From Streptomyces sp. DH12 (GTDB taxonomy: Bacteria; Actinomycetota; Actinomycetes; Streptomycetales; Streptomycetaceae): a DNA stretch of 64,000 nt. The translations under genes were made by a program, and so were the position numbers. Within the stretch, counting starts at the first letter, position 1. Each line of letters starts with the position of its first letter. This document shows, piece by piece, positions 56,936-64,000 of this stretch. The stretch is taken from NCBI RefSeq assembly GCF_020873895.1, contig NZ_JAHWGT010000030.1, positions 1 through 64,000 of the forward strand, given 5' to 3'. The notes beneath the pieces are model-generated. The model was not told where the DNA came from, did no database searches, and saw nothing but the letters and a program-made list of their open reading frames with translations.

Positions 56936-57802
56936 GTGTTGGAAGAGGTCGTAGCGACCCGCTATGTCACGCCCCTGCGTGAAGGCGGCTCGCTCCCCGG
57001 GATCGTCGAGGCCGACGACCTCGGCACGTACGTCATGAAGTTCACCGGTGCCGGGCAGGGCCGCAAGACGCTGGTCGCCGAGGTGATCTGCGGCCGGCTC
57101 GGCCGGCGCCTGGGGCTGCGCGTCCCCGACCTGGTCGCCATCCAGCTCGATCCGGTGATCGGACTGGGCGAGCCCGACCAGGAGGTGCAGGAGCTGCTCA
57201 AGGCGAGCGGCGGCCTCAACCTCGGCATGGACTACCTCCCCGGCTCCCTCGGCTTCGACCCGCTCGCCTACGAGATGGACCCGGTCGAGGCGGGCCGCGT
57301 AGTCTGGTTCGACGCGCTGATCAACAACGTCGACCGGTCCTGGCGCAACCCGAACATGCTCGTCTGGCACGGCGAGCCGTGGCTCATCGACCACGGCGCC
57401 ACCATGATCTGGCACCACAACTGGCCCGGCGCGCAGGTGTCCGCCGCCAAGCCGTACGACGCCTCCGACCACGTCCTCGCCCCCTACGGCCCCGACATCG
57501 CCGCCGCTGCCGCCGAGTTGGCGCCCCGGGTCACCGAGCGGCTGCTGACGGAGGTGGCCGCCGACGTACCCGACGAGTGGCTCGTCGACGAGCCCGGCTT
57601 CGACGGGCCCGACGCCGTGCGCCGCGCCTACGTGGACGCGCTCCTGCCGCGCGCCGCGACCATCCACGAGCGGGTCACGCTCGGGCAGCGCACCGAACGC
57701 AGGGCCCGACCGCCCGGCTGGCTCACCGAGCACGCCACCCCCTGGCCCCACACCGCCGCCGGCAAGACCGGCCCGAGCGAGCAGAAGGACGGCGGCGCGT
57801 GA
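56936..57802 (+). CDS. HipA-like kinase family protein
   Basis: A 288-aa cytosolic protein resembling the HipA kinase fold. The nucleotide-binding lysine strand is DLGTYVMKFTGAGQGRK (~26-42), the catalytic loop WFDALINNVDRSWRNPNM (~124-141) and the metal motif WLIDHGA (~149-155). No HipB-type antitoxin is adjacent. Instead the gene is coupled (GTGA) to a DUF3037 gene, a pairing seen widely in bacteria. Role unknown; toxin function should not be assumed. GTG 56936 has AGGTGG upstream. Confidence 0.8.
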   Translation: MLEEVVATRYVTPLREGGSLPGIVEADDLGTYVMKFTGAGQGRKTLVAEVICGRLGRRLGLRVPDLVAIQLDPVIGLGEPDQEVQELLKASGGLNLGMDYLPGSLGFDPLAYEMDPVEAGRVVWFDALINNVDRSWRNPNMLVWHGEPWLIDHGATMIWHHNWPGAQVSAAKPYDASDHVLAPYGPDIAAAAAELAPRVTERLLTEVAADVPDEWLVDEPGFDGPDAVRRAYVDALLPRAATIHERVTLGQRTERRARPPGWLTEHATPWPHTAAGKTGPSEQKDGGA

Positions 57803-58182
57803 CACGGCGGGACGTCTTCGAGTACGCGCTGCTGCGCGTCGTGCCGCGCGTCGAGCGCGGCGAGTGCTTCAACGCGGGCGTGGTGGTCTACTGCCGCGCC
57901 CGGTCCTTCGTCGCGGCGCGCACCCACCTCGACGAGGCCAGGCTCGCGGCGCTCGACCCCCGGGCCGACGTCGCCGGCGTACGGGCCGCCCTGCGCGCGG
58001 TGGAGGGCGTGTGCCGGGGCGGGGACGATGCCGGGCAGGCCGCGCGCGACGACGCGGGCCGACGCTTCCGCTGGCTGGTCGCCCCGCGTTCCACGGTGGT
58101 CCAGCCCGGCCCCGTGCACACCGGCCTCACCGCCGACCCGGAGGCCGAGGTCGAGCGGCTGCTGGACCTGCTCGTCCGCTGA
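57799..58182 (+). CDS. DUF3037 family protein
   Basis: A 127-aa protein with the family start FEYALLRVVPRVERGECFNAGVV and the conserved C-terminal FRWLVAPRSTVVQPGPVHTGL. Its GTG overlaps the stop of the HipA-like gene, so the two are translationally coupled and may form a complex. Biochemical function unknown. Confidence 0.82.
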   Translation: MTRRDVFEYALLRVVPRVERGECFNAGVVVYCRARSFVAARTHLDEARLAALDPRADVAGVRAALRAVEGVCRGGDDAGQAARDDAGRRFRWLVAPRSTVVQPGPVHTGLTADPEAEVERLLDLLVR

Positions 58183-58298
58183 CGCGCGAGCGGGCGACCC
58201 GGGGCGGGCCGACCCGCCGAGCCCCGGGCCGCCCCGCCGTCGCGCCGCCGGGCGCGGTCCGGTGGGGCGGCGACACCCTCGCGCCCGCCCGCGGGCCG

Positions 58299-58327
58299 TT
58301 GACACCGGGTGCCAGGGCTTCTAGCGT
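58299..58327 (+). promoter_or_regulatory. Promoter of the SDR gene pair
   Basis: TTGACA (58299-58304) and TAGCGT (58322-58327) with a 17-bp spacer match the principal sigma factor consensus. The expected start is near 58334, about 87 nt before the first ATG. Confidence 0.75.
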
Positions 58328-58420
58328 CTCGTCCAGCTGAAGGTACTAAGCGGTCGCTCACCGCTTCCGCGACTGCGGGACGGGCGGCGGCACAGGGACT
58401 CAAGGGCGAGGAGAACCAGC

Positions 58421-59182
58421 ATGTCCACCACCCAGCAGCGCGTGGCCGTCGTGACCGGAGGGGCGCGCGGCATCGGCGCGGCCACCGCCGTACGGCTCGC
58501 GGCCCAGGGGCGCGCCGTCGCCGTCCTCGACCTCGACGAGGCCGCGTGCAAGGACACCGTCGACGCCGTCACGGCCGCCGGCGGCCGCGCGCTCGCCGTC
58601 GGCTGTGACGTCTCCGACGCCGCCCAGGTGGAGGCGGCCGTCGCCCGCGTCGCCGACGAGCTCGGCGCGCCGACCGTCCTCGTCAACAACGCCGGCGTCC
58701 TCCGCGACAACCTGCTGTTCAAGATGTCCGAATCCGACTGGGACACGGTCGTGAACGTGCACCTCAAGGGCGCGTTCCTCATGGCCAAGGCGTGCCAGCG
58801 GCACATGGTCGACGCGGGCTTCGGCCGGATCGTGAGCCTCTCCTCGTCCTCCGCGCTCGGCAACCGGGGCCAGGCCAACTACGCCGCCGTCAAGGCCGGC
58901 CTCCAGGGCTTCACCAAGACCCTGGCCAAGGAGCTCGGCAAGTTCGGCATCACCGCCAACGCCGTCGCGCCCGGCTTCATCGTCACCGAGATGACCGCGC
59001 AGACCGCCGCCCGCGTCGGCATGGGCTTCGAGGAGTTCCAGGCCGCCGCCGCGACCCAGATCCCCGTCCAGCGCGTGGGCCGCCCCGAGGACGTCGCGAA
59101 CGCCATCGCGTTCTTCACCGGCGACGACGCCGGCTTCGTCTCCGGCCAGGTGCTGTACGTGGCCGGCGGCCCCCTCAACTGA
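58421..59182 (+). CDS. fabG: Short-chain dehydrogenase, FabG-type 3-oxoacyl-ACP reductase
   Basis: A 253-aa NADPH-dependent reductase. It has the TGGARGIG cofactor loop (12-19), NNAG (89-92), a catalytic serine near 142 and Y154/K158 (NYAAVKAG). The C-terminus (GQVLYVAGGP) is typical of FabG. It would reduce 3-oxoacyl thioesters in fatty acid or polyketide-type chemistry. It is probably not the essential copy, because it stands outside a fab cluster. GAGGAG precedes the ATG. Confidence 0.85.
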   Translation: MSTTQQRVAVVTGGARGIGAATAVRLAAQGRAVAVLDLDEAACKDTVDAVTAAGGRALAVGCDVSDAAQVEAAVARVADELGAPTVLVNNAGVLRDNLLFKMSESDWDTVVNVHLKGAFLMAKACQRHMVDAGFGRIVSLSSSSALGNRGQANYAAVKAGLQGFTKTLAKELGKFGITANAVAPGFIVTEMTAQTAARVGMGFEEFQAAAATQIPVQRVGRPEDVANAIAFFTGDDAGFVSGQVLYVAGGPLN

Positions 59183-59202
59183 CGCGAAGGACGGACCACG
59201 AC

Positions 59203-59970
59203 ATGAACGCCAGGGAACTGCCCGAGCCGTCCGGCCGGGTCGCGCTCGTCACGGGCGCCAGCCGGGGCATCGGCTACGGCATCGCGGAGGCGCTCGTCGC
59301 ACGCGGTGACCGGGTGTGCATCACGGGTCGCGGGGAGGACGCCCTCAAGGAGGCCGTCGAGCGCCTGGGGTCCGACCGGGCCGTGTACGTCGCCGGCAAG
59401 GCCCACGACGAGGCCCACCAGGCACACGCCGTGGAGCGGGCCATGGAGGCCTTCGGCCGGGTGGACCACCTGGTCAACAACGCCGGCACCAACCCCGTCT
59501 TCGGCCCCATGGCCGAACTCGACCTCGCCGTCGCGCGGAAGGTCTACGAGACGAACGTCATCTCGGCGCTCGGCTTCGCCCAGCAGACCTGGAAGGCGTG
59601 GCAGCGGGAGAACGGCGGCTCGATCGTGAACATCGCGTCGGTCGCCGGAGTCGGCGCCTCGCCGTTCGTCGGCGCGTACGGCATGAGCAAAGCGGCCATG
59701 ATCAATCTGACGCTCCAGCTCGCCCATGAATTCGCCCCTATTGTCCGGGTCAATGCCATCGCTCCGGCCGTCGTGAAAACGAAATTCGCGCAGGCGCTCT
59801 ACGAGGGCCGCGAGGAGGAGGTCACCGCGGCCTATCCGCTCGGCCGACTCGGCACCCCCGCGGATATCGGCGGGGCCGCCGCATTCCTGACGTCCGGGCA
59901 ATCGGAGTGGATCACCGGGCAGACCCTCGTCATCGATGGGGGAATTTTCCTCAATGCCGGAGTCGGCTGA
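59203..59970 (+). CDS. Short-chain dehydrogenase/reductase
   Basis: A 255-aa SDR with TGASRGIG (17-24), NNAG (92-95) and catalytic S146, Y159, K163 (YGMSK). It starts 20 bp after the FabG-type gene with an AAGGACGG site, so it is the second gene of the operon. The two probably act in one pathway, perhaps on an acyl chain. The last ~80 codons use noticeably more A/T at third positions than the rest. Substrate unknown. Confidence 0.85.
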   Translation: MNARELPEPSGRVALVTGASRGIGYGIAEALVARGDRVCITGRGEDALKEAVERLGSDRAVYVAGKAHDEAHQAHAVERAMEAFGRVDHLVNNAGTNPVFGPMAELDLAVARKVYETNVISALGFAQQTWKAWQRENGGSIVNIASVAGVGASPFVGAYGMSKAAMINLTLQLAHEFAPIVRVNAIAPAVVKTKFAQALYEGREEEVTAAYPLGRLGTPADIGGAAAFLTSGQSEWITGQTLVIDGGIFLNAGVG

Positions 59971-60028
59971 GGTGAATTGCGCCTGATTGGCCGCCTAACG
60001 CCTCAAGTGCCCCGCCGGTCCTCCCCGA

Positions 60029-60056
60029 TTGACCTGGCGGGGCGCTGCGGTATGGT
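60029..60056 (+). promoter_or_regulatory. Promoter of the peptide-binding protein gene
   Basis: TTGACC (60029-60034) and TATGGT (60051-60056) are spaced 16 bp apart, with the expected start near 60063. The -35 lies in the loop of a GCCCCGCC/GGCGGGGC hairpin (about 60009-60044), which could end the SDR transcript. Confidence 0.65.
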
Positions 60057-60090
60057 CGGCCGACCGTGGCTGAACGAGGAGCGTGTGCAC

Positions 60091-61668
60091 GTGTTCAACC
60101 GGACCAGTCTGCAGATTGCTGCAGCCCTTGCGTCCATATCCCTGCTCGCGGGATGCGGTCTCTTCGGAGACGATGAAGCCGAGGCGGAAAACAAGATCGT
60201 CGTGGGTACGACGAGCTCTCCGACCACCCTCGACCCCGCTGCCGCCTGGGACAGCTCGTGGGAGCTGTACCGGAACGTCTTCCAGACCCTGCTGAGCTTT
60301 CCGACCGGAAGCACGACGCCCCAGCCGGACGCCGCGGACTGCAAGTTCTCCGACGCCGTCAGCAAGGTCTACCAGTGCGACCTCCACGACGGGCTGGCCT
60401 TCTCGTCCGGCGCGAAGCTCGACGCCGCGGCCGTCAAGCACTCGATCGAGCGGATCCGCACGATCAACGCGGACGGCGGCCCCAGCGGCCTGCTGGGCTC
60501 GCTGGACCGCATCGAGACCAGCGGCGACAAGACGGTGATCTTCCGCCTGAAGGAGTCGGACGCCACCTTCCCGTTCGTCCTGGCGACCCCGGCCATGTCG
60601 ATCGTCGAGCCGGCCTCGTACCCGGCGAGCGAGATCCGCAGCGACGGCAAGGTCGTCGGCTCGGGCCCCTACACCCTTGAGAGCTACACCGAGGGACGGG
60701 AGGCGGCGCTGGTCAAGAACCCCACGTACAAGGGGTACGCCGACCGCAAGAACGACGCCGTCACCATCCGCTACTTCGGTGACTCCGACGCCATGGTCGC
60801 CGCGCTGAAGAAGAAGGAGATCGACGCCACCTACCGCGGTCTGACCGCGGAGGAGGTCGTCGACCTGAGGGAGAAGAAGCCCGAGAACGAGGGCCTCCAG
60901 GTCGTCGAGTCGACCGGCGCCACCATCCACTACCTGGTCTTCGACCCCAAGGACCCGCAGGCCGGCAAGCCCGCCGTCCGCAAGGCCGTCGCGCAGCTCA
61001 TCGACCGCGGCGCGCTCGTCGCCAAGGCCTACCGGGGCACCGCCGAACCGCTGTACTCGATGGTCCCCAAGGGCATCGCCGGGCACACGACCCTCTTCTT
61101 CGACCAGTACGGCGACCCGAACGTCGACAAGGCGCGCGGCATCCTCCGCAAGGCCGGCATCGACGAGCCGGTGAAGCTGACCTTCGGGTACGCCACCGAC
61201 CGGTACGGCTCCTCGACGGCCGCCGAGTTCACCGAGATCAAGCGCCAGCTGGAGGCGTCCGGCCTCTTCGAGATCACCCTCGTCGGCAAGCCGTGGAAGG
61301 AGTTCCAGGAGGCGTACCAAAACGGCGAGTACCCGGTCTTCGGCCGCGGCTGGTTCCCCGACTTCCCGGACCCGGACAACTTCATCGCCCCGTTCGTCGG
61401 CAAGGACAACGTCCACAACGCCCCCTACGAGCAGCCGGAGATCACCGACCAGCTGCTGCCCGAGTCGCGCCGCAAGAGCGACCGCGCCGCGGTCACCACC
61501 CAGTTCGAGCGGGCACAGCAGATCCTCGTCGAGGACGTCCGGCTCCTCCCGCTGTGGCAGGGCAAGCTGTACGTCGCGGCCAGCGAGGAGATCGGCGGCG
61601 GCGAGCGCGCCCTCGACCCGCAGACGGTCATGCAGATGTGGGAGCTGCACCGCAAGACCAGCTGGTGA
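60091..61668 (+). CDS. ABC transporter substrate-binding lipoprotein (peptide/nickel family 5)
   Basis: A 525-aa lipoprotein with lipobox LLAGC near residue 22 and a family 5 (DppA/OppA-like) fold: TTLDPAAAWDSSWELYRNVF, GLAFSSGAKLDAAAVKHSIE, VGSGPYTLE. It binds oligopeptides or similar ligands outside the membrane. No permease or ATPase genes accompany it, so it is an orphan receptor for a transporter elsewhere. GTG 60091 is chosen because GAGGAG lies 9 bases upstream; GTG 60085 would leave too short a gap. Confidence 0.9.
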   Translation: MFNRTSLQIAAALASISLLAGCGLFGDDEAEAENKIVVGTTSSPTTLDPAAAWDSSWELYRNVFQTLLSFPTGSTTPQPDAADCKFSDAVSKVYQCDLHDGLAFSSGAKLDAAAVKHSIERIRTINADGGPSGLLGSLDRIETSGDKTVIFRLKESDATFPFVLATPAMSIVEPASYPASEIRSDGKVVGSGPYTLESYTEGREAALVKNPTYKGYADRKNDAVTIRYFGDSDAMVAALKKKEIDATYRGLTAEEVVDLREKKPENEGLQVVESTGATIHYLVFDPKDPQAGKPAVRKAVAQLIDRGALVAKAYRGTAEPLYSMVPKGIAGHTTLFFDQYGDPNVDKARGILRKAGIDEPVKLTFGYATDRYGSSTAAEFTEIKRQLEASGLFEITLVGKPWKEFQEAYQNGEYPVFGRGWFPDFPDPDNFIAPFVGKDNVHNAPYEQPEITDQLLPESRRKSDRAAVTTQFERAQQILVEDVRLLPLWQGKLYVAASEEIGGGERALDPQTVMQMWELHRKTSW

Positions 61669-61757
61669 CGGCCGCCCGAGGAGGTGGGGGACCGCTTGTC
61701 AGTGGCCGCGGGTAGGTTCTGTGGTGGCCAAGCGATCCCACACCGGAGGTTGTTGAC

Positions 61758-62441
61758 GTGACCGACACCGCCATGCTGCCCGAGTCCTGGCGCGGCGTCC
61801 TCGGAGACGAGCTGCAGAAGCCGTACTTCGCGCAGCTCGCCGAGTTCGTCGAGGAGGAGCGGGCCAGGGGGCCGGTCTACCCGCCCCGCGAGGAGGTGTT
61901 CGCCGCGCTCGACGCCACCCCGTACGACAAGGTCAAGGTCCTCGTCCTAGGGCAGGACCCGTACCACGGCGAGGGCCAGGGGCACGGCCTGTGCTTCTCG
62001 GTCCGGCCGGGCGTGCGCGTCCCGCCGTCCCTGCGGAACATCTACAAGGAGATGCAGGAGGAGCTCGGCCACCCCGTCCCGGACAACGGCTACCTCATGC
62101 CGTGGGCCGAGCAGGGCGTCCTGCTGCTGAACGCGGTCCTCACCGTCCGCGCCGGCGAGGCCAACTCCCACAAGGGCAAGGGCTGGGAGAAGCTCACCGA
62201 CGCCGTCATCAAGGCCGTCTCATCCCGCCCGGACCCGGCCGTCTTCGTCCTCTGGGGCAACTACGCGCAGAAGAAGCTGCCGCTCATCGACGAGACGCGG
62301 CACGCCGTGGTGAAGGGCGCCCACCCCTCGCCGCTCTCCGCGAGGAAGTTCTTCGGCTCCCGCCCCTTCACGCAGATCGACAAGGCCCTCGCCGAGCAGG
62401 GGCACGCCCCCGTCGACTGGCGCATCCCGAACCTCGGCTGA
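61758..62441 (+). CDS. ung: Uracil-DNA glycosylase (family 1)
   Basis: A 227-aa DNA repair enzyme that removes uracil from DNA. The water-activating loop GQDPYHG (D67), the VLLLNAVLTV strand (uracil-binding Asn125) and the minor-groove loop HPSPLS (H189) are all present. GTG 61758 has GGAGG 8 bases upstream. Single-gene unit. Confidence 0.97.
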   Translation: MTDTAMLPESWRGVLGDELQKPYFAQLAEFVEEERARGPVYPPREEVFAALDATPYDKVKVLVLGQDPYHGEGQGHGLCFSVRPGVRVPPSLRNIYKEMQEELGHPVPDNGYLMPWAEQGVLLLNAVLTVRAGEANSHKGKGWEKLTDAVIKAVSSRPDPAVFVLWGNYAQKKLPLIDETRHAVVKGAHPSPLSARKFFGSRPFTQIDKALAEQGHAPVDWRIPNLG

Positions 62442-62710
62442 CCCCGAGCGCGGCACGGACCGCGACCGCCCGGCGACCGCCCGTGCGGCGGCCCCGGCCG
62501 ACCGCAGGAGGGCGTCACCCGGTCGGGCGGGGCCGGGTCGGGCCGGTCGACATCGGGTCGGGCGGGTCGGGCCGGTCGGGCCGGTCCGCCCCGCCTCGTA
62601 CGGACGGTCCGCGGACGGCCGCCACGTGACGTGCCGATGGCTGCGCGTGACGGTCATGGGGCCGGGCGCCGGTTAGCGTCGTGGGTACGACGACGAGGGA
62701 GGCCGGCCAC

Positions 62711-63184
62711 ATGGCGGACCAGGGGCAGGGCGCGACCGACGACGCGGTCATGACCAGCATCGGACAGGCGACGATGCTGCTGCACGGAGGAGACCGCGAG
62801 GAGGCCCGCAACCGCTTCCAGGACCTGTGGGTGCGCCTCGGCACGGACGGCGATCCGCTGCACCGCTGCACGCTCGCCCACTACATGGCCGACGCGCAGG
62901 ACGACCCGGACGCCGAGCTCGCCTGGGACCTCCGGGCCCTGACCGCCGCCGAGGGGATCGACGGGGAACCGGCGCCGCGCCGCACGGCCGCCGCCCTGCG
63001 GTCCCTGTACCCGTCGCTGCACGTCAACCTCGCCGCCGACTACCTGAGGCTGCGGCGGCCGGACGACGCCCGCGTCCACCTCGACCGGGCCCGCGCCGCC
63101 TCCCACGTCCTCGCCGACGACCGGTACGGCGAGGGAGTGCGGGCCGCCATGGACCGGCTCGACCACCGCCTGCGCGACTGCTGA
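62711..63184 (+). CDS. Hypothetical helical (TPR-like) protein
   Basis: A 157-aa cytosolic protein predicted to be all helical with repeat-like segments (ATMLLHGGDREEARNRFQDLW, CTLAHYMADAQDDPDAELAWD, LHVNLAADYLRLRRPDDARVHLDRA). The last segment matches a tetratricopeptide pattern, so protein binding is the likely role. GAGGGAGG lies 7 bases before ATG 62711. No operon partner. Confidence 0.72.
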   Translation: MADQGQGATDDAVMTSIGQATMLLHGGDREEARNRFQDLWVRLGTDGDPLHRCTLAHYMADAQDDPDAELAWDLRALTAAEGIDGEPAPRRTAAALRSLYPSLHVNLAADYLRLRRPDDARVHLDRARAASHVLADDRYGEGVRAAMDRLDHRLRDC

Positions 63185-63249
63185 CCCAGGGGGTGTCCCG
63201 TCGATCAGGCGGGAACCCGGCCTGGTCGGCGGGACACCCGCTGGGTCAG
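63181..63249. terminator. Bidirectional terminator between convergent genes
   Basis: Two 20-nt arms (63181-63200 and 63230-63249) pair with a single mismatch around a 29-nt loop that itself has a CAGGC/GCCTG stem. It lies between the stop of the helical protein gene and the end of the minus-strand lipoprotein gene. Confidence 0.75.
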
Positions 63250-63254
63250 CCCGT

Positions 63255-63848
63255 TCAGCGCCGGACGGCCTCCCGGCACCTGCGGGCCTCCGGCCCGCCG
63301 GGCCGCCACGCACCGTACCGCTCCGCCAGGCCGCACGCGTCCGGCACCCGCACCGTGGTGCGTACGGGCAGGGGCACCGGGAGGACCGGGCGCGCGGGCA
63401 CGGTCACGGGCGGACCCCCGCGGTGCCCCGGCCCCGCCGCGCGCCCCTTGCGGGCGCCGCCGCCCGGCGCGTCACCACGGGCCGCCCCCTCCGTCCGCCG
63501 CTGCGCGGTCGACGGACGTGACGGGCCGGGCGGGGCCGGCCGGGCGGACGGTCGCGGCGCGGGGCCGGTGCTCTCCAGGGCCTCGCGGGCCGGGGCCTCG
63601 ACGACGACCGGTTCGGGGCCGCGCGTCGGGTGCCCCGCCGCGGGCGCGTGCGCGGGGCCGGGCGGCGGTGGCGCCACCGACACGCAGCCGGACACGGCCG
63701 TCACCGCCACCACCACGCCGAGCAGCACCCGGGCGCCGACCGTCGGCGCGCCACCGCCGGTGCCGACGCCTCCCGGGTACGCCCCCGCCGCCTCCGGGAG
63801 CGCGCCCGCACCGGCTCCCGCGCCCGTACGCCTACCTCGTCCTCGCAC
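63255..63848 (-). CDS. Proline-rich putative lipoprotein
   Basis: A 197-aa protein. A Gly/Ala-rich head (~1-35) leads into a hydrophobic segment ending in VSGC (lipobox near residue 55), then a long Pro/Ala/Arg-rich region and a conserved-looking C-terminus (VPDACGLAERYGAWRPGGPEARRC) with two cysteines. Probably anchored outside the membrane. Function unknown. The start is uncertain: GTG 63848 has no good ribosome site, and starts nearer the hydrophobic segment are possible. The 63849-64000 edge shows no gene. Confidence 0.5.
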   Translation of the reverse strand: MRGRGRRTGAGAGAGALPEAAGAYPGGVGTGGGAPTVGARVLLGVVVAVTAVSGCVSVAPPPPGPAHAPAAGHPTRGPEPVVVEAPAREALESTGPAPRPSARPAPPGPSRPSTAQRRTEGAARGDAPGGGARKGRAAGPGHRGGPPVTVPARPVLPVPLPVRTTVRVPDACGLAERYGAWRPGGPEARRCREAVRR

Positions 63849-64000
63849 CGGGCCACTGTGGGGGCCGGCGCCCGAGGGCGCACCCCGTTACCGGTGGTCA
63901 TGGCCCACACGAGTGAACGCCGCCGGCCGGCCGGCGCCGGCCGGCCCGACCGCACCGTTCCGGTGGGGCGGCCGTCACTCGCCGGTGGCGCCGTCGATCC

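Noticed and set aside
56936-57802. HipA toxin of a HipBA toxin-antitoxin system
   Set aside because: No HipB-like helix-turn-helix gene is upstream; the coupled partner is DUF3037, so a toxin call would be unsupported.

Overview
The window is a piece of a Streptomyces-type actinobacterial chromosome. This is an inference from very high G+C coding sequence with G/C-biased third positions, frequent GTG starts, and gene neighbourhoods typical of the genus. It opens with the 3' end of a 23S rRNA gene, a 5S rRNA gene and a terminator, so the left edge is the tail of an rrn operon.

The first ~21 kb looks like conserved core. A CDP-alcohol phosphatidyltransferase (probable cardiolipin synthase), a nucleotidyltransferase/phosphomannomutase fusion, a DUF881-Sbp-DUF881 envelope/division module, the FHA protein GarA, the MerR regulator FtsR, a DUF151 nuclease-like protein, a second MerR regulator, DNA polymerase IV and a riboswitch-controlled glycine decarboxylase (gcvP) follow each other. 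The order closely parallels Mycobacterium tuberculosis Rv1822-Rv1832. Then come a DUF5999 protein, a glutamate-cysteine-ligase-like enzyme, a CPBP membrane protein, a PhzF-like isomerase and a DinB-fold protein.

From ~20.6 to ~30.4 kb the content is patchier. It holds a secreted trypsin-fold protein that has lost its catalytic His and Ser and is fused to a tachylectin-like propeller, a shattered IS1634-type transposase, a PadR regulator, an EamA exporter, a MocR/pyridoxamine-oxidase pair sharing a palindromic operator, a LysR gene beside a broken EamA gene, a Rieske lipoprotein, and an S9 peptidase reduced to its two ends.

From 30.6 to 47.4 kb lies an arabinoxylan utilisation locus. A modular GH10 xylanase and a lacI-GH3-GH43 operon lie on the minus strand. 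Divergent from lacI is a nine-gene plus-strand operon: ABC sugar-binding lipoprotein, two permeases, GH30, GH10, a Gfo/Idh/MocA dehydrogenase, a DUF6807 protein, a cupin protein and a CBM13-GH62 arabinofuranosidase. Related 13-bp CGMA-N4-TTTCG sites sit at the ABC promoter, the lacI promoter and upstream of the xylanase promoter, which predicts one LacI regulon. No ATPase is encoded here, so a shared one elsewhere is expected.

From 47.6 to 56.9 kb is a scarred accessory stretch bounded by two directly repeated tyrosine-integrase tails. It holds degenerate IS5-family transposase pieces, a secreted PA14/FN3 protein, an MFS exporter with its TetR regulator (28-bp palindromic operator), a two-component system, and a translationally coupled secreted/membrane protein pair of unknown function.

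The last 7 kb again looks core: a HipA-like kinase with DUF3037, two short-chain dehydrogenases, a peptide-type ABC binding protein, uracil-DNA glycosylase, a small helical protein and a proline-rich lipoprotein. No tRNA, CRISPR array or replication origin was seen.
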